6,406 nucleotides of DNA from Nocardioidaceae bacterium (GTDB taxonomy: Bacteria; Actinomycetota; Actinomycetes; Propionibacteriales; Nocardioidaceae), in contig JAGQUE010000429.1 of NCBI GenBank assembly GCA_020438665.1, positions 1 to 6,406 on the forward strand, read 5' to 3'. Every line of letters starts with the position of its first letter. The stretch's first letter is position 1. The notes below the pieces were generated by a model. That model was given only the letters and a program-made list of their open reading frames with translations. It made no database searches and had not been told where the DNA came from. The translations under genes were made by a program, and so were the position numbers. This document shows positions 1 to 4,481 of this stretch, one piece after another.

Positions 1-567
1 GCGGCGTCGGAGGTGCAGTCCTGGTTCGGCCTGGACGAGGTCGTCTTCGTGCCAACGGGTGACCCGTGGCAGAAGTCCGACCGCGTCGTCTCGCCGGCGG
101 AGCACCGCTATCTCATGACGGTCATCGCGACCGCGGCCAACCCCCGGTTCACCGTCTCCCGCGTCGACATCGACCGCCCGGGTCCGACGTACACCATCGA
201 CACGCTGCGCGACCTGCACGACCGGATGCCCGACGCCGAGCTCTACTTCATCACCGGCGCCGACGCACTGACCGAGATCTTCACCTGGCGCAACGCCGAC
301 GAGCTGTTCGCCATGGCCCAGTTCGTGGGCTGCACCCGCCCCGGCTATGCCATGGACGCCGACGCCCTCGAGCGGATCCCCGAGGACCGCGTCACCCTGG
401 TCGAGATCCCCGCCCTGGCGATCTCGTCGACCGACGTCCGGGCACGCTCCCAGCGTGGCGAGCCCGTCTGGTACCTCGTTCCCGACGGGGTCGTCCAATA
501 CGTCGCCAAGCACGGCCTCTATCCCCAGACCACCGCCCCCACAGACCATCAGGACACGCCTGTATGA
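1..567 (+). CDS. nadD: Nicotinate-nucleotide adenylyltransferase NadD, 5' end missing
   Basis: This enzyme transfers AMP from ATP to nicotinate mononucleotide, forming deamido-NAD in the cytoplasmic NAD biosynthesis pathway. The reading frame is open from base 1 and enters as [20 protein letters not shown], the usual stretch just after the family's GGTFDPIHxGH nucleotide-binding motif. That motif and about the first 15-20 residues therefore lie outside the window; the GTG at 13 is an internal codon and not the start. Visible family features are the VPTGxPWQK segment, Px[14 protein letters not shown] followed by a tryptophan, and the C-terminal ISSTDVR motif (fragment residues 141-147) that contacts the nucleotide. 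The visible part is 188 residues, consistent with a full protein slightly over 200. The stop codon overlaps the rsfS start as ATGA, so the two are probably translationally coupled. Confidence 0.96.
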   Translation, partial: AASEVQSWFGLDEVVFVPTGDPWQKSDRVVSPAEHRYLMTVIATAANPRFTVSRVDIDRPGPTYTIDTLRDLHDRMPDAELYFITGADALTEIFTWRNADELFAMAQFVGCTRPGYAMDADALERIPEDRVTLVEIPALAISSTDVRARSQRGEPVWYLVPDGVVQYVAKHGLYPQTTAPTDHQDTPV

Positions 568-968
568 CCGCCACCGACCACGCCGTCGGGCTCGCCAGGG
601 TCGCTGCCCTGGCTGCCTCCGACAAGCTGGCCCAGCACATCCTCGCCTTCGACGTGAGCGAGCAGCTCGCCATCACCGACGTCTTCCTGCTCGCCTCCGG
701 AACCAACGACCGCCAGGTCAACGCGATCGTCGACGAGGTCGAGGACAAGCTCCGCGAGTCCGGGGCCAAGCCGCTGCGCCGCGAGGGCCAGCGCGAGGGC
801 CGCTGGGTGCTGCTCGACTACGGCGACATCGTCGTGCACGTGCAGCACGAGGAGGAGCGCCAGTTCTATGCCCTCGAGCGGCTGTGGCGCGACTGCCCGG
901 CGATCCCGCTGCCCGAGGTCGAGCCGCCGGCCGGCGACGCGGCCCGCGCAGAGCAGTCCGACGCCTGA
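564..968 (+). CDS. rsfS: Ribosome silencing factor RsfS
   Basis: RsfS binds ribosomal protein uL14 on the 50S subunit and blocks joining with the 30S subunit, lowering translation when nutrients are short. The product is 134 residues, typical for the family (about 105-140). It shows the RsfS/Iojap core: an N-terminal helix with [14 protein letters not shown], the hallmark [26 protein letters not shown], then [16 protein letters not shown] and the [11 protein letters not shown] segment. The last 25 or so residues are an acidic, Ala/Pro-rich tail common in actinobacterial versions. The start is the ATG in the ATGA overlap with nadD. It sits directly after nadD, the standard arrangement in many bacteria, and 4 bases before the phosphatase gene. 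Identification is by motif and synteny. Confidence 0.96.
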   Translation: MTATDHAVGLARVAALAASDKLAQHILAFDVSEQLAITDVFLLASGTNDRQVNAIVDEVEDKLRESGAKPLRREGQREGRWVLLDYGDIVVHVQHEEERQFYALERLWRDCPAIPLPEVEPPAGDAARAEQSDA

Positions 969-972
969 ACCG

Positions 973-1656
973 ATGACCACCCCGACCCCCGAGTCGACCG
1001 CTCGCCAGCTGCTGCTGGTCCGCCATGGGCGCACGCCCTGGAACGCCATCGAGCGTGCCCAGGGCCACACCGACGTCCAGCTCGACGAGTGCGGTGAGGA
1101 GCAGTCCCTGGCGGCCGCCCGCGTGCTGGCGTTCTATGAGCCTGTCCGGCTGTGGTGCAGCGACCTCGCGCGCGCCCGACAGACGGCCTCCTACATCGAG
1201 ACCGAGACCGGCCTGGTCGCCGCCGTCGACCCACGGCTGCGCGAGTACGACGTCGGCGTCCGCTCCGGCCTGACCCGGCTGGAGTTCGCCGAGCGCTTCC
1301 CCGAGGAGTACGCCGCCTGGCGGGCCGGCACCGGCTCGCCGCTGGTCCCGGGGGAGGAGACGACCGACTCGGTGCGCACCCGCATCACCGCGGCGCTCGA
1401 CGAGTGCTTCGAGGCGCTCGCACCCGGTGAGACCGGCGTCGTGGTCGCCCACGGGGCAGCGATGAAGGTCGGGATCCTCGCGCTGCTCGGTTGGGACTGG
1501 TCGCAGGCACGCGGCCTGCGGGGCATGGACAACGGCGCCTGGGCGGTCCTCGAACGCGACGCGCTGCACCCCTGGACCAGGCTGACCGCCTACAACCTGC
1601 TGCCCAAGCGCCGGGGGCACCAACCCGATTTCGCATCCTGCGAGGGGGTTGGCTAG
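973..1656 (+). CDS. Histidine phosphatase family protein (possible glucosyl-3-phosphoglycerate phosphatase)
   Basis: This is a 227-residue phosphoglycerate-mutase-like enzyme that hydrolyses a phosphate ester through a phosphohistidine intermediate. Catalytic features are visible: LLVRHGRT with the nucleophile His18 in the RHG motif, SDLARARQTA (residues 63-72) with the second arginine region, LREYDVG with acid/base Glu91, and VVVAHGAAMK with the second catalytic His150. The ATG at 973 gives a protein that begins 10-15 residues before the RHG motif, as expected; no strong Shine-Dalgarno is seen, so coupling to rsfS is likely. In Mycobacterium the gene in this same position, Rv2419c, encodes GpgP, which dephosphorylates glucosyl-3-phosphoglycerate in methylglucose lipopolysaccharide synthesis. 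Orthology here is inferred from synteny and a shared MxNxxW-type segment (MDNGAW). The substrate is not proven, since family members vary widely. Confidence 0.92.
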   Translation: MTTPTPESTARQLLLVRHGRTPWNAIERAQGHTDVQLDECGEEQSLAAARVLAFYEPVRLWCSDLARARQTASYIETETGLVAAVDPRLREYDVGVRSGLTRLEFAERFPEEYAAWRAGTGSPLVPGEETTDSVRTRITAALDECFEALAPGETGVVVAHGAAMKVGILALLGWDWSQARGLRGMDNGAWAVLERDALHPWTRLTAYNLLPKRRGHQPDFASCEGVG

Positions 1657-1659
1657 GAT
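1630..1659 (+). promoter_or_regulatory. Probable promoter of tRNA-Ala
   Basis: A TAGGAT -10 box lies at 1654-1659, with a weak TTCGCA -35-like box at 1630-1635 (18-base spacer). This would place the start of transcription near 1666-1667, giving a leader of about 23 bases before the mature tRNA 5' end. The -10 box overlaps the TAG stop codon of the phosphatase gene (1654-1656). The -10 fits the actinobacterial TAnnnT consensus; the -35 is only suggestive, and read-through from the upstream operon is an alternative. Confidence 0.45.
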
Positions 1660-1689
1660 TCCTCAGGTTGCTCACGCGAGTGGGTTTCT

Positions 1690-1765
1690 GGGGCTGTGGC
1701 GCAGCTGGTAGCGCACCTGCATGGCATGCAGGGGGTCAGGGGTTCGAGTCCCCTCAGCTCCACCA
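1690..1765 (+). tRNA. tRNA-Ala, anticodon GGC
   Basis: The 76-base gene folds into a complete cloverleaf. The acceptor stem GGGGCTG pairs with CAGCTCC (one G-U). The D stem is GCGC/GCGC with loop AGCTGGTA. The anticodon stem is CCTGC/GCAGG with loop ATGGCAT, giving anticodon GGC at 1723-1725. The variable loop is GGGTC, and the T arm is AGGGG/CCCCT with loop TTCGAGT. The discriminator base is A1762, and the 3' CCA is encoded at 1763-1765. It reads GCC and GCU alanine codons. It lies 33 bases after the phosphatase stop and is followed by a strong hairpin. Confidence 0.98.
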
Positions 1766-1780
1766 ACATCGCAGGTCAGG

Positions 1781-1819
1781 GCCACGTCGGCGCTCCTCAT
1801 CCGAGGAGGACGGCGTGGC
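1781..1819 (+). terminator. Large hairpin after tRNA-Ala, probable terminator
   Basis: Perfect outer arms GCCACG (1781-1786) and CGTGGC (1814-1819) enclose further pairing, including CTCCTC/GAGGAG around an ATCC loop. A G/A mismatch and one bulge interrupt the middle. The stem begins 16 bases after the tRNA CCA and is followed by a pyrimidine-rich tail (TCTCGTGCTTCTC) without a clean U-run, which is common for actinobacterial terminators. Position and stability favour transcription termination of the tRNA unit; a role in tRNA 3'-end processing is also possible. Confidence 0.6.
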
Positions 1820-1896
1820 TCTCGTGCTTCTCGGCCGGTCGTGCTCGTCCCGCCCGCTCGTCGCCCGGTAGGGCGTACGCCGTCGGCGGCGGCCGC

Positions 1897-1912
1897 TAGC
1901 CTGCGACCCATG
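1897..1912 (+). promoter_or_regulatory. -10 box TAGCCT for a leaderless start at 1910
   Basis: TAGCCT at 1897-1902 matches the actinobacterial TAnnnT -10 motif. Exactly 7 bases separate it from the ATG at 1910, so transcription would start at the A of the start codon and give a leaderless mRNA. No clear -35 box is seen in the GC-rich upstream sequence. The same geometry recurs before the gene at 2200. Confidence 0.55.
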
Positions 1913-2179
1913 GCGGGCGGGATGAACAAGCGGGGGGAGTGGGGAGCGATGACCGACCGGCTGGCCCAGGGCCGGCACGACGCGCCCGTGCCGCCGCCGG
2001 CGCTGAAGCACTGCTGGGTGACCGACGCCAACGGGCGGCTGCCCGCCCTCCTCCTCGGGTGGCGCCGGGTCGAGGCGGGCGGGTGGGAAGGGCGGGTCGC
2101 GCGCGCCGTGCCGGCCAGGGACGGGCGCTGGGACCTCGTCGAGGAGTGGCTCCCCGCCTCGATGCTGGACGCTGGCTAA
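1910..2179 (+). CDS. Uncharacterised small protein with a CWV / EEWLPASML core
   Basis: The product is 89 residues if translation begins at 1910. No function is recognised. The core runs from ALKHCWVTDANGRLPALLLGWR through the WEGRVARAVP strand region to WDLVEEWLPASMLDAG. It is rich in Trp and hydrophobic beta-like segments, with no signal peptide or membrane segment, suggesting a small soluble beta-rich domain. I have an unverified impression that similar short CWV...W(L/V)PA proteins occur in other actinobacteria. Two starts compete. ATG 1910 has a leaderless -10 at the right spacing. ATG 1949 gives 76 residues, keeps the whole core, and is preceded by a strong GGGGGGAG ribosome-binding site (1932-1939) with a 9-base spacer. 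It lies 20 bases before the FBP gene on the same strand. Confidence 0.72.
   Translation: MAGGMNKRGEWGAMTDRLAQGRHDAPVPPPALKHCWVTDANGRLPALLLGWRRVEAGGWEGRVARAVPARDGRWDLVEEWLPASMLDAG
1932..1951 (+). promoter_or_regulatory. Shine-Dalgarno serving an alternative internal start at 1949
   Basis: GGGGGGAG at 1932-1939 lies 9 bases before the in-frame ATG at 1949-1951. This is the best ribosome-binding site near this gene and would remove 13 N-terminal residues that lie outside the apparent domain. It conflicts with the leaderless start at 1910; both could be used. Confidence 0.4.
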
Positions 2180-2186
2180 CCCCGCC

Positions 2187-2202
2187 TAGTCTCGAGGGCA
2201 TG
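2187..2202 (+). promoter_or_regulatory. -10 box TAGTCT for a leaderless FBP gene
   Basis: TAGTCT at 2187-2192 is followed by exactly 7 bases and then the ATG at 2200, the spacing expected if the transcript begins at the start codon. A CTGGAC sequence 16 bases upstream (2165-2170) is a possible poor -35. The gene would then have its own promoter in addition to any read-through from the preceding gene. Confidence 0.55.
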
Positions 2203-2691
2203 CAGCCGCTGACCGAGTCCGACCTCCGCGCCTGTTTCGTCAACCTCACCAAGGGCGAGGCCAAGCGGCTACGGCTGCCCCGCGACCTGGCCGAGAGCCC
2301 GTGGGGTGACCTTGACTATGTCGGCTGGCGTGACCCGCAGTCACCGAGGCGGGGCTACCTCGTCGCGCCGATCGGCGACGGCCATGTCGGCGTCGCGCTG
2401 CGCGCCCCGTCGGCCGGGGTCGGCGGGCGGCCCAGCCTCTGCTCGCTGTGCCTGACCCTGCGCTCGGGCGGCGTCTCGCTCATGGTCGCCCCACGGGCGG
2501 GCAAGGCCGGTCAGCAGGGCCACACCGTCGGCACCACCATCTGCTCCGACCTCGCCTGCTCGCTCTATGTGCGTGGCAAGCGCGACACCGGCACGCCCGG
2601 CATGCACGAGACCCTCAGCGTGGAGCAGCGCATCGACCGCCTGGTCGGCAACCTCGAGACGTTCGTCGCCCGGGTGATGAGTGCGCCCTAG
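2200..2691 (+). CDS. FBP domain protein with FusB-like treble-clef zinc finger (putative EF-G-binding)
   Basis: The 163-residue product matches the FBP family (historically annotated fibronectin-binding). Its C-terminal treble-clef zinc finger is shared with staphylococcal FusB/FusC, cytoplasmic proteins that bind elongation factor G and free it from fusidic-acid-stalled ribosomes. The N-terminal part has NLTKGEAKRLRLP and the characteristic WGDLDYVGWRDP (residues 35-46). The finger follows: CSLC with Cys81 and Cys84, the GVSLMVAPRAGKAGQQGHTVGT segment described here only as residues 91-112, then Cys115 and Cys120 in ICSDLACSLYVRGK. All four expected zinc ligands are present. The helical N-terminal domain of FusB is largely absent, so a ribosome or EF-G role is an inference from the finger alone. 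The start at 2200 fits both the domain boundary and the leaderless promoter. The stop overlaps the convergent gene. Confidence 0.88.
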   Translation: MQPLTESDLRACFVNLTKGEAKRLRLPRDLAESPWGDLDYVGWRDPQSPRRGYLVAPIGDGHVGVALRAPSAGVGGRPSLCSLCLTLRSGGVSLMVAPRAGKAGQQGHTVGTTICSDLACSLYVRGKRDTGTPGMHETLSVEQRIDRLVGNLETFVARVMSAP

Positions 2692-2697
2692 GGGCGC
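2683..2697. terminator. Short hairpin at the convergent stop codons
   Basis: GCGCCC (2683-2688) and GGGCGC (2692-2697) form a 6-base-pair perfect stem around TAG. The centre is the CTAG that supplies the stop codons of both converging genes. It could act as a small bidirectional terminator, although it lacks a U-run and the loop is only three bases. Chance pairing in GC-rich DNA cannot be excluded. Confidence 0.3.
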
Positions 2698-3803
2698 GAG
2701 CCGCGACGCCGGCGCCGGGAGAGCATCGACCACGTCAGCGGGCCCGCCGTGAGGAGCAGAACCAGCAGCAGCGGCCGCCAGTACCACGTCCAGACGTCGT
2801 CGTTGGTGCCCAGCAGGGCCCACCGTGGTCCGGCCTCCAACGCCTCGGCCGCGAAGGTCACGCAGTAGGACTGCATGCGGTGATGGATGGCCATGAGTTG
2901 GGTTGTCGAGCCGTCAGGGTGGATCTGCAGGGCCTTGGCCTGAGAACCGTAGGACTTGGTGATAAGCACGGGGTCGTTCCCTCGCCATCCCATCGGGCAG
3001 CCATAGCTGACCTCCTCGGCGTCGATCTCGGTGCTGATCCGGCCGGCCTCGGAGCCGTCGGTCACCGAGAACGTGCGAAGCAGGATCCGACCGTCGTCGG
3101 GACCCTCCCGGGTCAGCAGCAGCCCGTCAGGGGTAACCCCGGAGTCGTTGGGCCCGCCGCTGGCCCAGCCATCCACCGGGCTCAGGTCGACAGTCGCAAG
3201 GACCGTGAGCGCCTGGTCAAGCGTGACCACCTGGATCCCGGCACTGGTCGTCCTGACGGCGACGAGGGTGCCGTCCTTCAGGAACCCGACAGGTCGTCCC
3301 GTCACCGTCGACGCCGCGAGCCGACCCGTGCCGACGTCCAGCACGGCGACGAAGCCATGGCGCGTGCCCGACAGCCAGACCAGCAGTTGGCCGCCGTCCC
3401 CTCGCCAAATGCCGGCGGATCTCACGGATCGAGTGGTCGACACCTCGCGCGTCTCTCCCGACGAAAGGTCGCGAACCACGATTCGCCGGCTTCCCGGCGT
3501 CACGAGCAGTCGTCCGTCTGGGGAGAGCGTCCCGTCGGCACTCGCCGGGAGCGTGAACGCTCGTCCGGTCGAGGTGACTGCCTCGAGGCTGCCTGCTCCG
3601 AAGTTGTTGTCGCCGACGATCGCCGCGAGGGGGCCGGGCTTGTCGGGCAGCATGGGCGCTCCGCGGATGAAGCCGGTCCGCTGGGGGAAGCCGCCGTCGT
3701 CGGGAAGCAGCCCGGCCAGCCGGGGCGCCACCCCCGGCACCAGCGACGCCGCCAGCAGCAGGACGGCCGCCAGCCACCCGCCCAGCGCCAGTCGCCTTCT
3801 CAT
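2688..3803 (-). CDS. Membrane-anchored extracytoplasmic beta-propeller-like protein
   Basis: The product is 371 residues and not a recognised named family. It begins MRRR followed by a hydrophobic segment (about residues 6-24), read as a signal anchor or Sec signal peptide. The body (about 45-335) shows repeated beta-strand units of the WD40/YVTN-propeller kind, for example DGTLSPDGRLLVTPGSRRIVVRD-like units around 90-112, LVWLSG...FVAVLDVGTGRL (131-152), and GVTPDGLLLTRE (222-233). A second membrane segment lies at about 341-361 and is followed by RRRRRGSRP. Positive-inside charge places the propeller outside the membrane with a short cytoplasmic tail. Cys269 and Cys314 could form a disulfide. 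The ATG at 3803 has a GGGGTGGGA ribosome-binding site. In-frame sequence further upstream is low-complexity and is not counted. Function is unknown; sensing or scaffolding at the envelope is a guess. Confidence 0.85.
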   Translation of the reverse strand: MRRRLALGGWLAAVLLLAASLVPGVAPRLAGLLPDDGGFPQRTGFIRGAPMLPDKPGPLAAIVGDNNFGAGSLEAVTSTGRAFTLPASADGTLSPDGRLLVTPGSRRIVVRDLSSGETREVSTTRSVRSAGIWRGDGGQLLVWLSGTRHGFVAVLDVGTGRLAASTVTGRPVGFLKDGTLVAVRTTSAGIQVVTLDQALTVLATVDLSPVDGWASGGPNDSGVTPDGLLLTREGPDDGRILLRTFSVTDGSEAGRISTEIDAEEVSYGCPMGWRGNDPVLITKSYGSQAKALQIHPDGSTTQLMAIHHRMQSYCVTFAAEALEAGPRWALLGTNDDVWTWYWRPLLLVLLLTAGPLTWSMLSRRRRRGSRP

Positions 3804-3828
3804 CGATCCCACCCCCGAGTGCAGGCTA
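3804..3828 (-). promoter_or_regulatory. Promoter and ribosome-binding site of the propeller gene
   Basis: On the minus strand a TAGCCT -10 box (3828-3823) is followed by 7 bases to a predicted transcription start at 3815, then the purine-rich GGGGTGGGA sequence (3815-3807) just before the ATG at 3803. This would give a 12-base leader carrying a Shine-Dalgarno. No convincing -35 is seen. Confidence 0.45.
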
Positions 3829-3848
3829 GGGCGTGGCAGGGTGACTCC

Positions 3849-4027
3849 ATGCGCCTCGGCAGGTTCCTCCACGGGATCTTCACAACCCTGGCAGTGGCAG
3901 ATCGTCGGCGGGGTCGCGCCGCCGTACCGCTCGGTCCAGATGTACCACCTCGTCCGACGCCCACGACCACGGCTTCTCGACGTTGGTGGAGCGGCAGGCC
4001 TCGGACGGGCGGTTCGTGACGTGCTGA
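3849..4027 (+). pseudogene. Small frameshifted coding region (two apparent +1 shifts) before the MOSC gene
   Basis: No single frame explains this stretch, but the frame with G/C third bases changes in order. From ATG 3849 it reads MRLGRFLHGIF, with an AGGGTG ribosome-binding site at 3838-3843. From about 3889 to 3952 it is one frame further on, WQIVGGVAPPYRSVQMYHLV, with all 22 codons ending in G or C. From 3953 it shifts once more to HDHGFSTLVERQASDGRF and a TGA at 4025-4027, with all 24 codons GC-ending. Removing one base near 3880-3888 and one near 3950-3955 would give a continuous protein of about 58 residues. Its end would overlap the MOSC start by 7 bases, as in a coupled operon. Possible causes are a pseudogene, sequencing errors or, less likely, programmed shifting. 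Read without any shift, the first frame gives a 56-residue protein ending at 4019. I do not recognise the family. Confidence 0.5.
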
Positions 4028-4476
4028 CCGACACGGGCCAAAAGCCCACCGTCGTGGCGATCCACGTCGCGCCCGCCACCCGCCTGCCGACGCGGTCGGT
4101 GGCCTCGGTCGTCGCGGAAGCGGGCAAGGGGCTGGTCGGCGACCGCTACCACGGCACCAAGCACCGTCACGTCACCGTGCAGTCGGCGACGAGCCTGGCG
4201 GCGGCGTCCGACGCGCTGGGACGCCCCGTCGACCCGGGGCTGACCCGGCGCAATCTGACCCTCAGTGGCGGTGACGTGCCCACGGCTCCTGGCGTCCGGC
4301 TGCGGGTCGGCGAGGTGCTGCTCGAGGTGGTGCGGGTGGCCGCGCCCTGTCGCCTGCTCGACGACACCCTCGGCCCGGGCGCCCAGGAGGCGCTGCGGCG
4401 TCGCGCCGGCACGGTCTTCCGGGTGCTGGAGACCGGCACGATCCGGGTCGGCGACGCGGTTGCCGAGGAGGGCTGA
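4021..4476 (+). CDS. MOSC domain-containing protein
   Basis: MOSC domains, found in molybdenum-cofactor sulfurases and YiiM-type proteins, bind the molybdenum cofactor and transfer sulfur or reduce N-hydroxylated compounds. The 151-residue product is essentially a stand-alone MOSC domain. It has an opening strand VVAIHVAP (11-18), the hallmark GLVGDRYHG (37-45), VTVQS (51-55), the DPGLTRRNL segment (71-79), GVRLRVGEVLLEV (91-103), and the conserved cysteine in VAAPCRLL (Cys110), which is the expected sulfur or cofactor site. It closes with GTIRVGDAV. The GTG at 4021 overlaps the end of the preceding frameshifted small gene; a GTG at 4054 is an alternative that would still keep the domain. The open frame extends far upstream, but that sequence is antisense to other genes and has poor codon use. 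It converges on the phosphotransferase gene. Confidence 0.9.
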   Translation: MLTDTGQKPTVVAIHVAPATRLPTRSVASVVAEAGKGLVGDRYHGTKHRHVTVQSATSLAAASDALGRPVDPGLTRRNLTLSGGDVPTAPGVRLRVGEVLLEVVRVAAPCRLLDDTLGPGAQEALRRRAGTVFRVLETGTIRVGDAVAEEG

Positions 4477-4481
4477 CCCTC
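4468..4481. terminator. Short hairpin between convergent MOSC and phosphotransferase genes
   Basis: GAGGG (4468-4472) pairs perfectly with CCCTC (4477-4481) around a CTGA loop that contains the MOSC stop codon. The phosphotransferase stop, TCA on this strand at 4480-4482, overlaps the right arm. It is a possible compact bidirectional terminator. With 5 base pairs and no U-run the evidence is modest. Confidence 0.3.

Noticed and set aside
1690..1765. The tRNA-Ala gene as an integration site for a genomic island.
   Set aside because: There is no integrase gene, and I saw no repeated copy of the tRNA 3' end or change in base composition downstream. The following genes look chromosomal.
1696..1899. 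Plus-strand open frame starting MAQLVAHLHGMQGVRGSSPLSS.
   Set aside because: It is the sense-strand translation of the tRNA itself followed by the terminator hairpin.
1672..2031. Minus-strand open frame of 119 codons containing GTRTPDPLHAMQVRYQLRHS.
   Set aside because: That peptide is the antisense translation of the tRNA-Ala gene, a well-known false protein in bacterial annotations. The rest of the frame lacks protein-like sequence.
2448..4019. Plus-strand open frame of 523 codons.
   Set aside because: It is antisense to the propeller gene. Its translation is Arg/Pro/Gln-rich and of low complexity, whereas the minus strand gives hydrophobic ends and regular beta-strand repeats. Only its last part, from ATG 3849, may be real.
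3031..4020. Upstream extension of the MOSC frame to 481 residues.
   Set aside because: The extension is antisense to the propeller gene and then crosses the frame-shifting region with poor codon use near 3953-4020. The MOSC domain is complete from 4021.
3804..4127. Upstream extension of the propeller gene to an ATG at 4127.
   Set aside because: It would bury the hydrophobic N-terminal segment behind 108 low-quality residues. ATG 3803 has a good ribosome-binding site and a -10 box.
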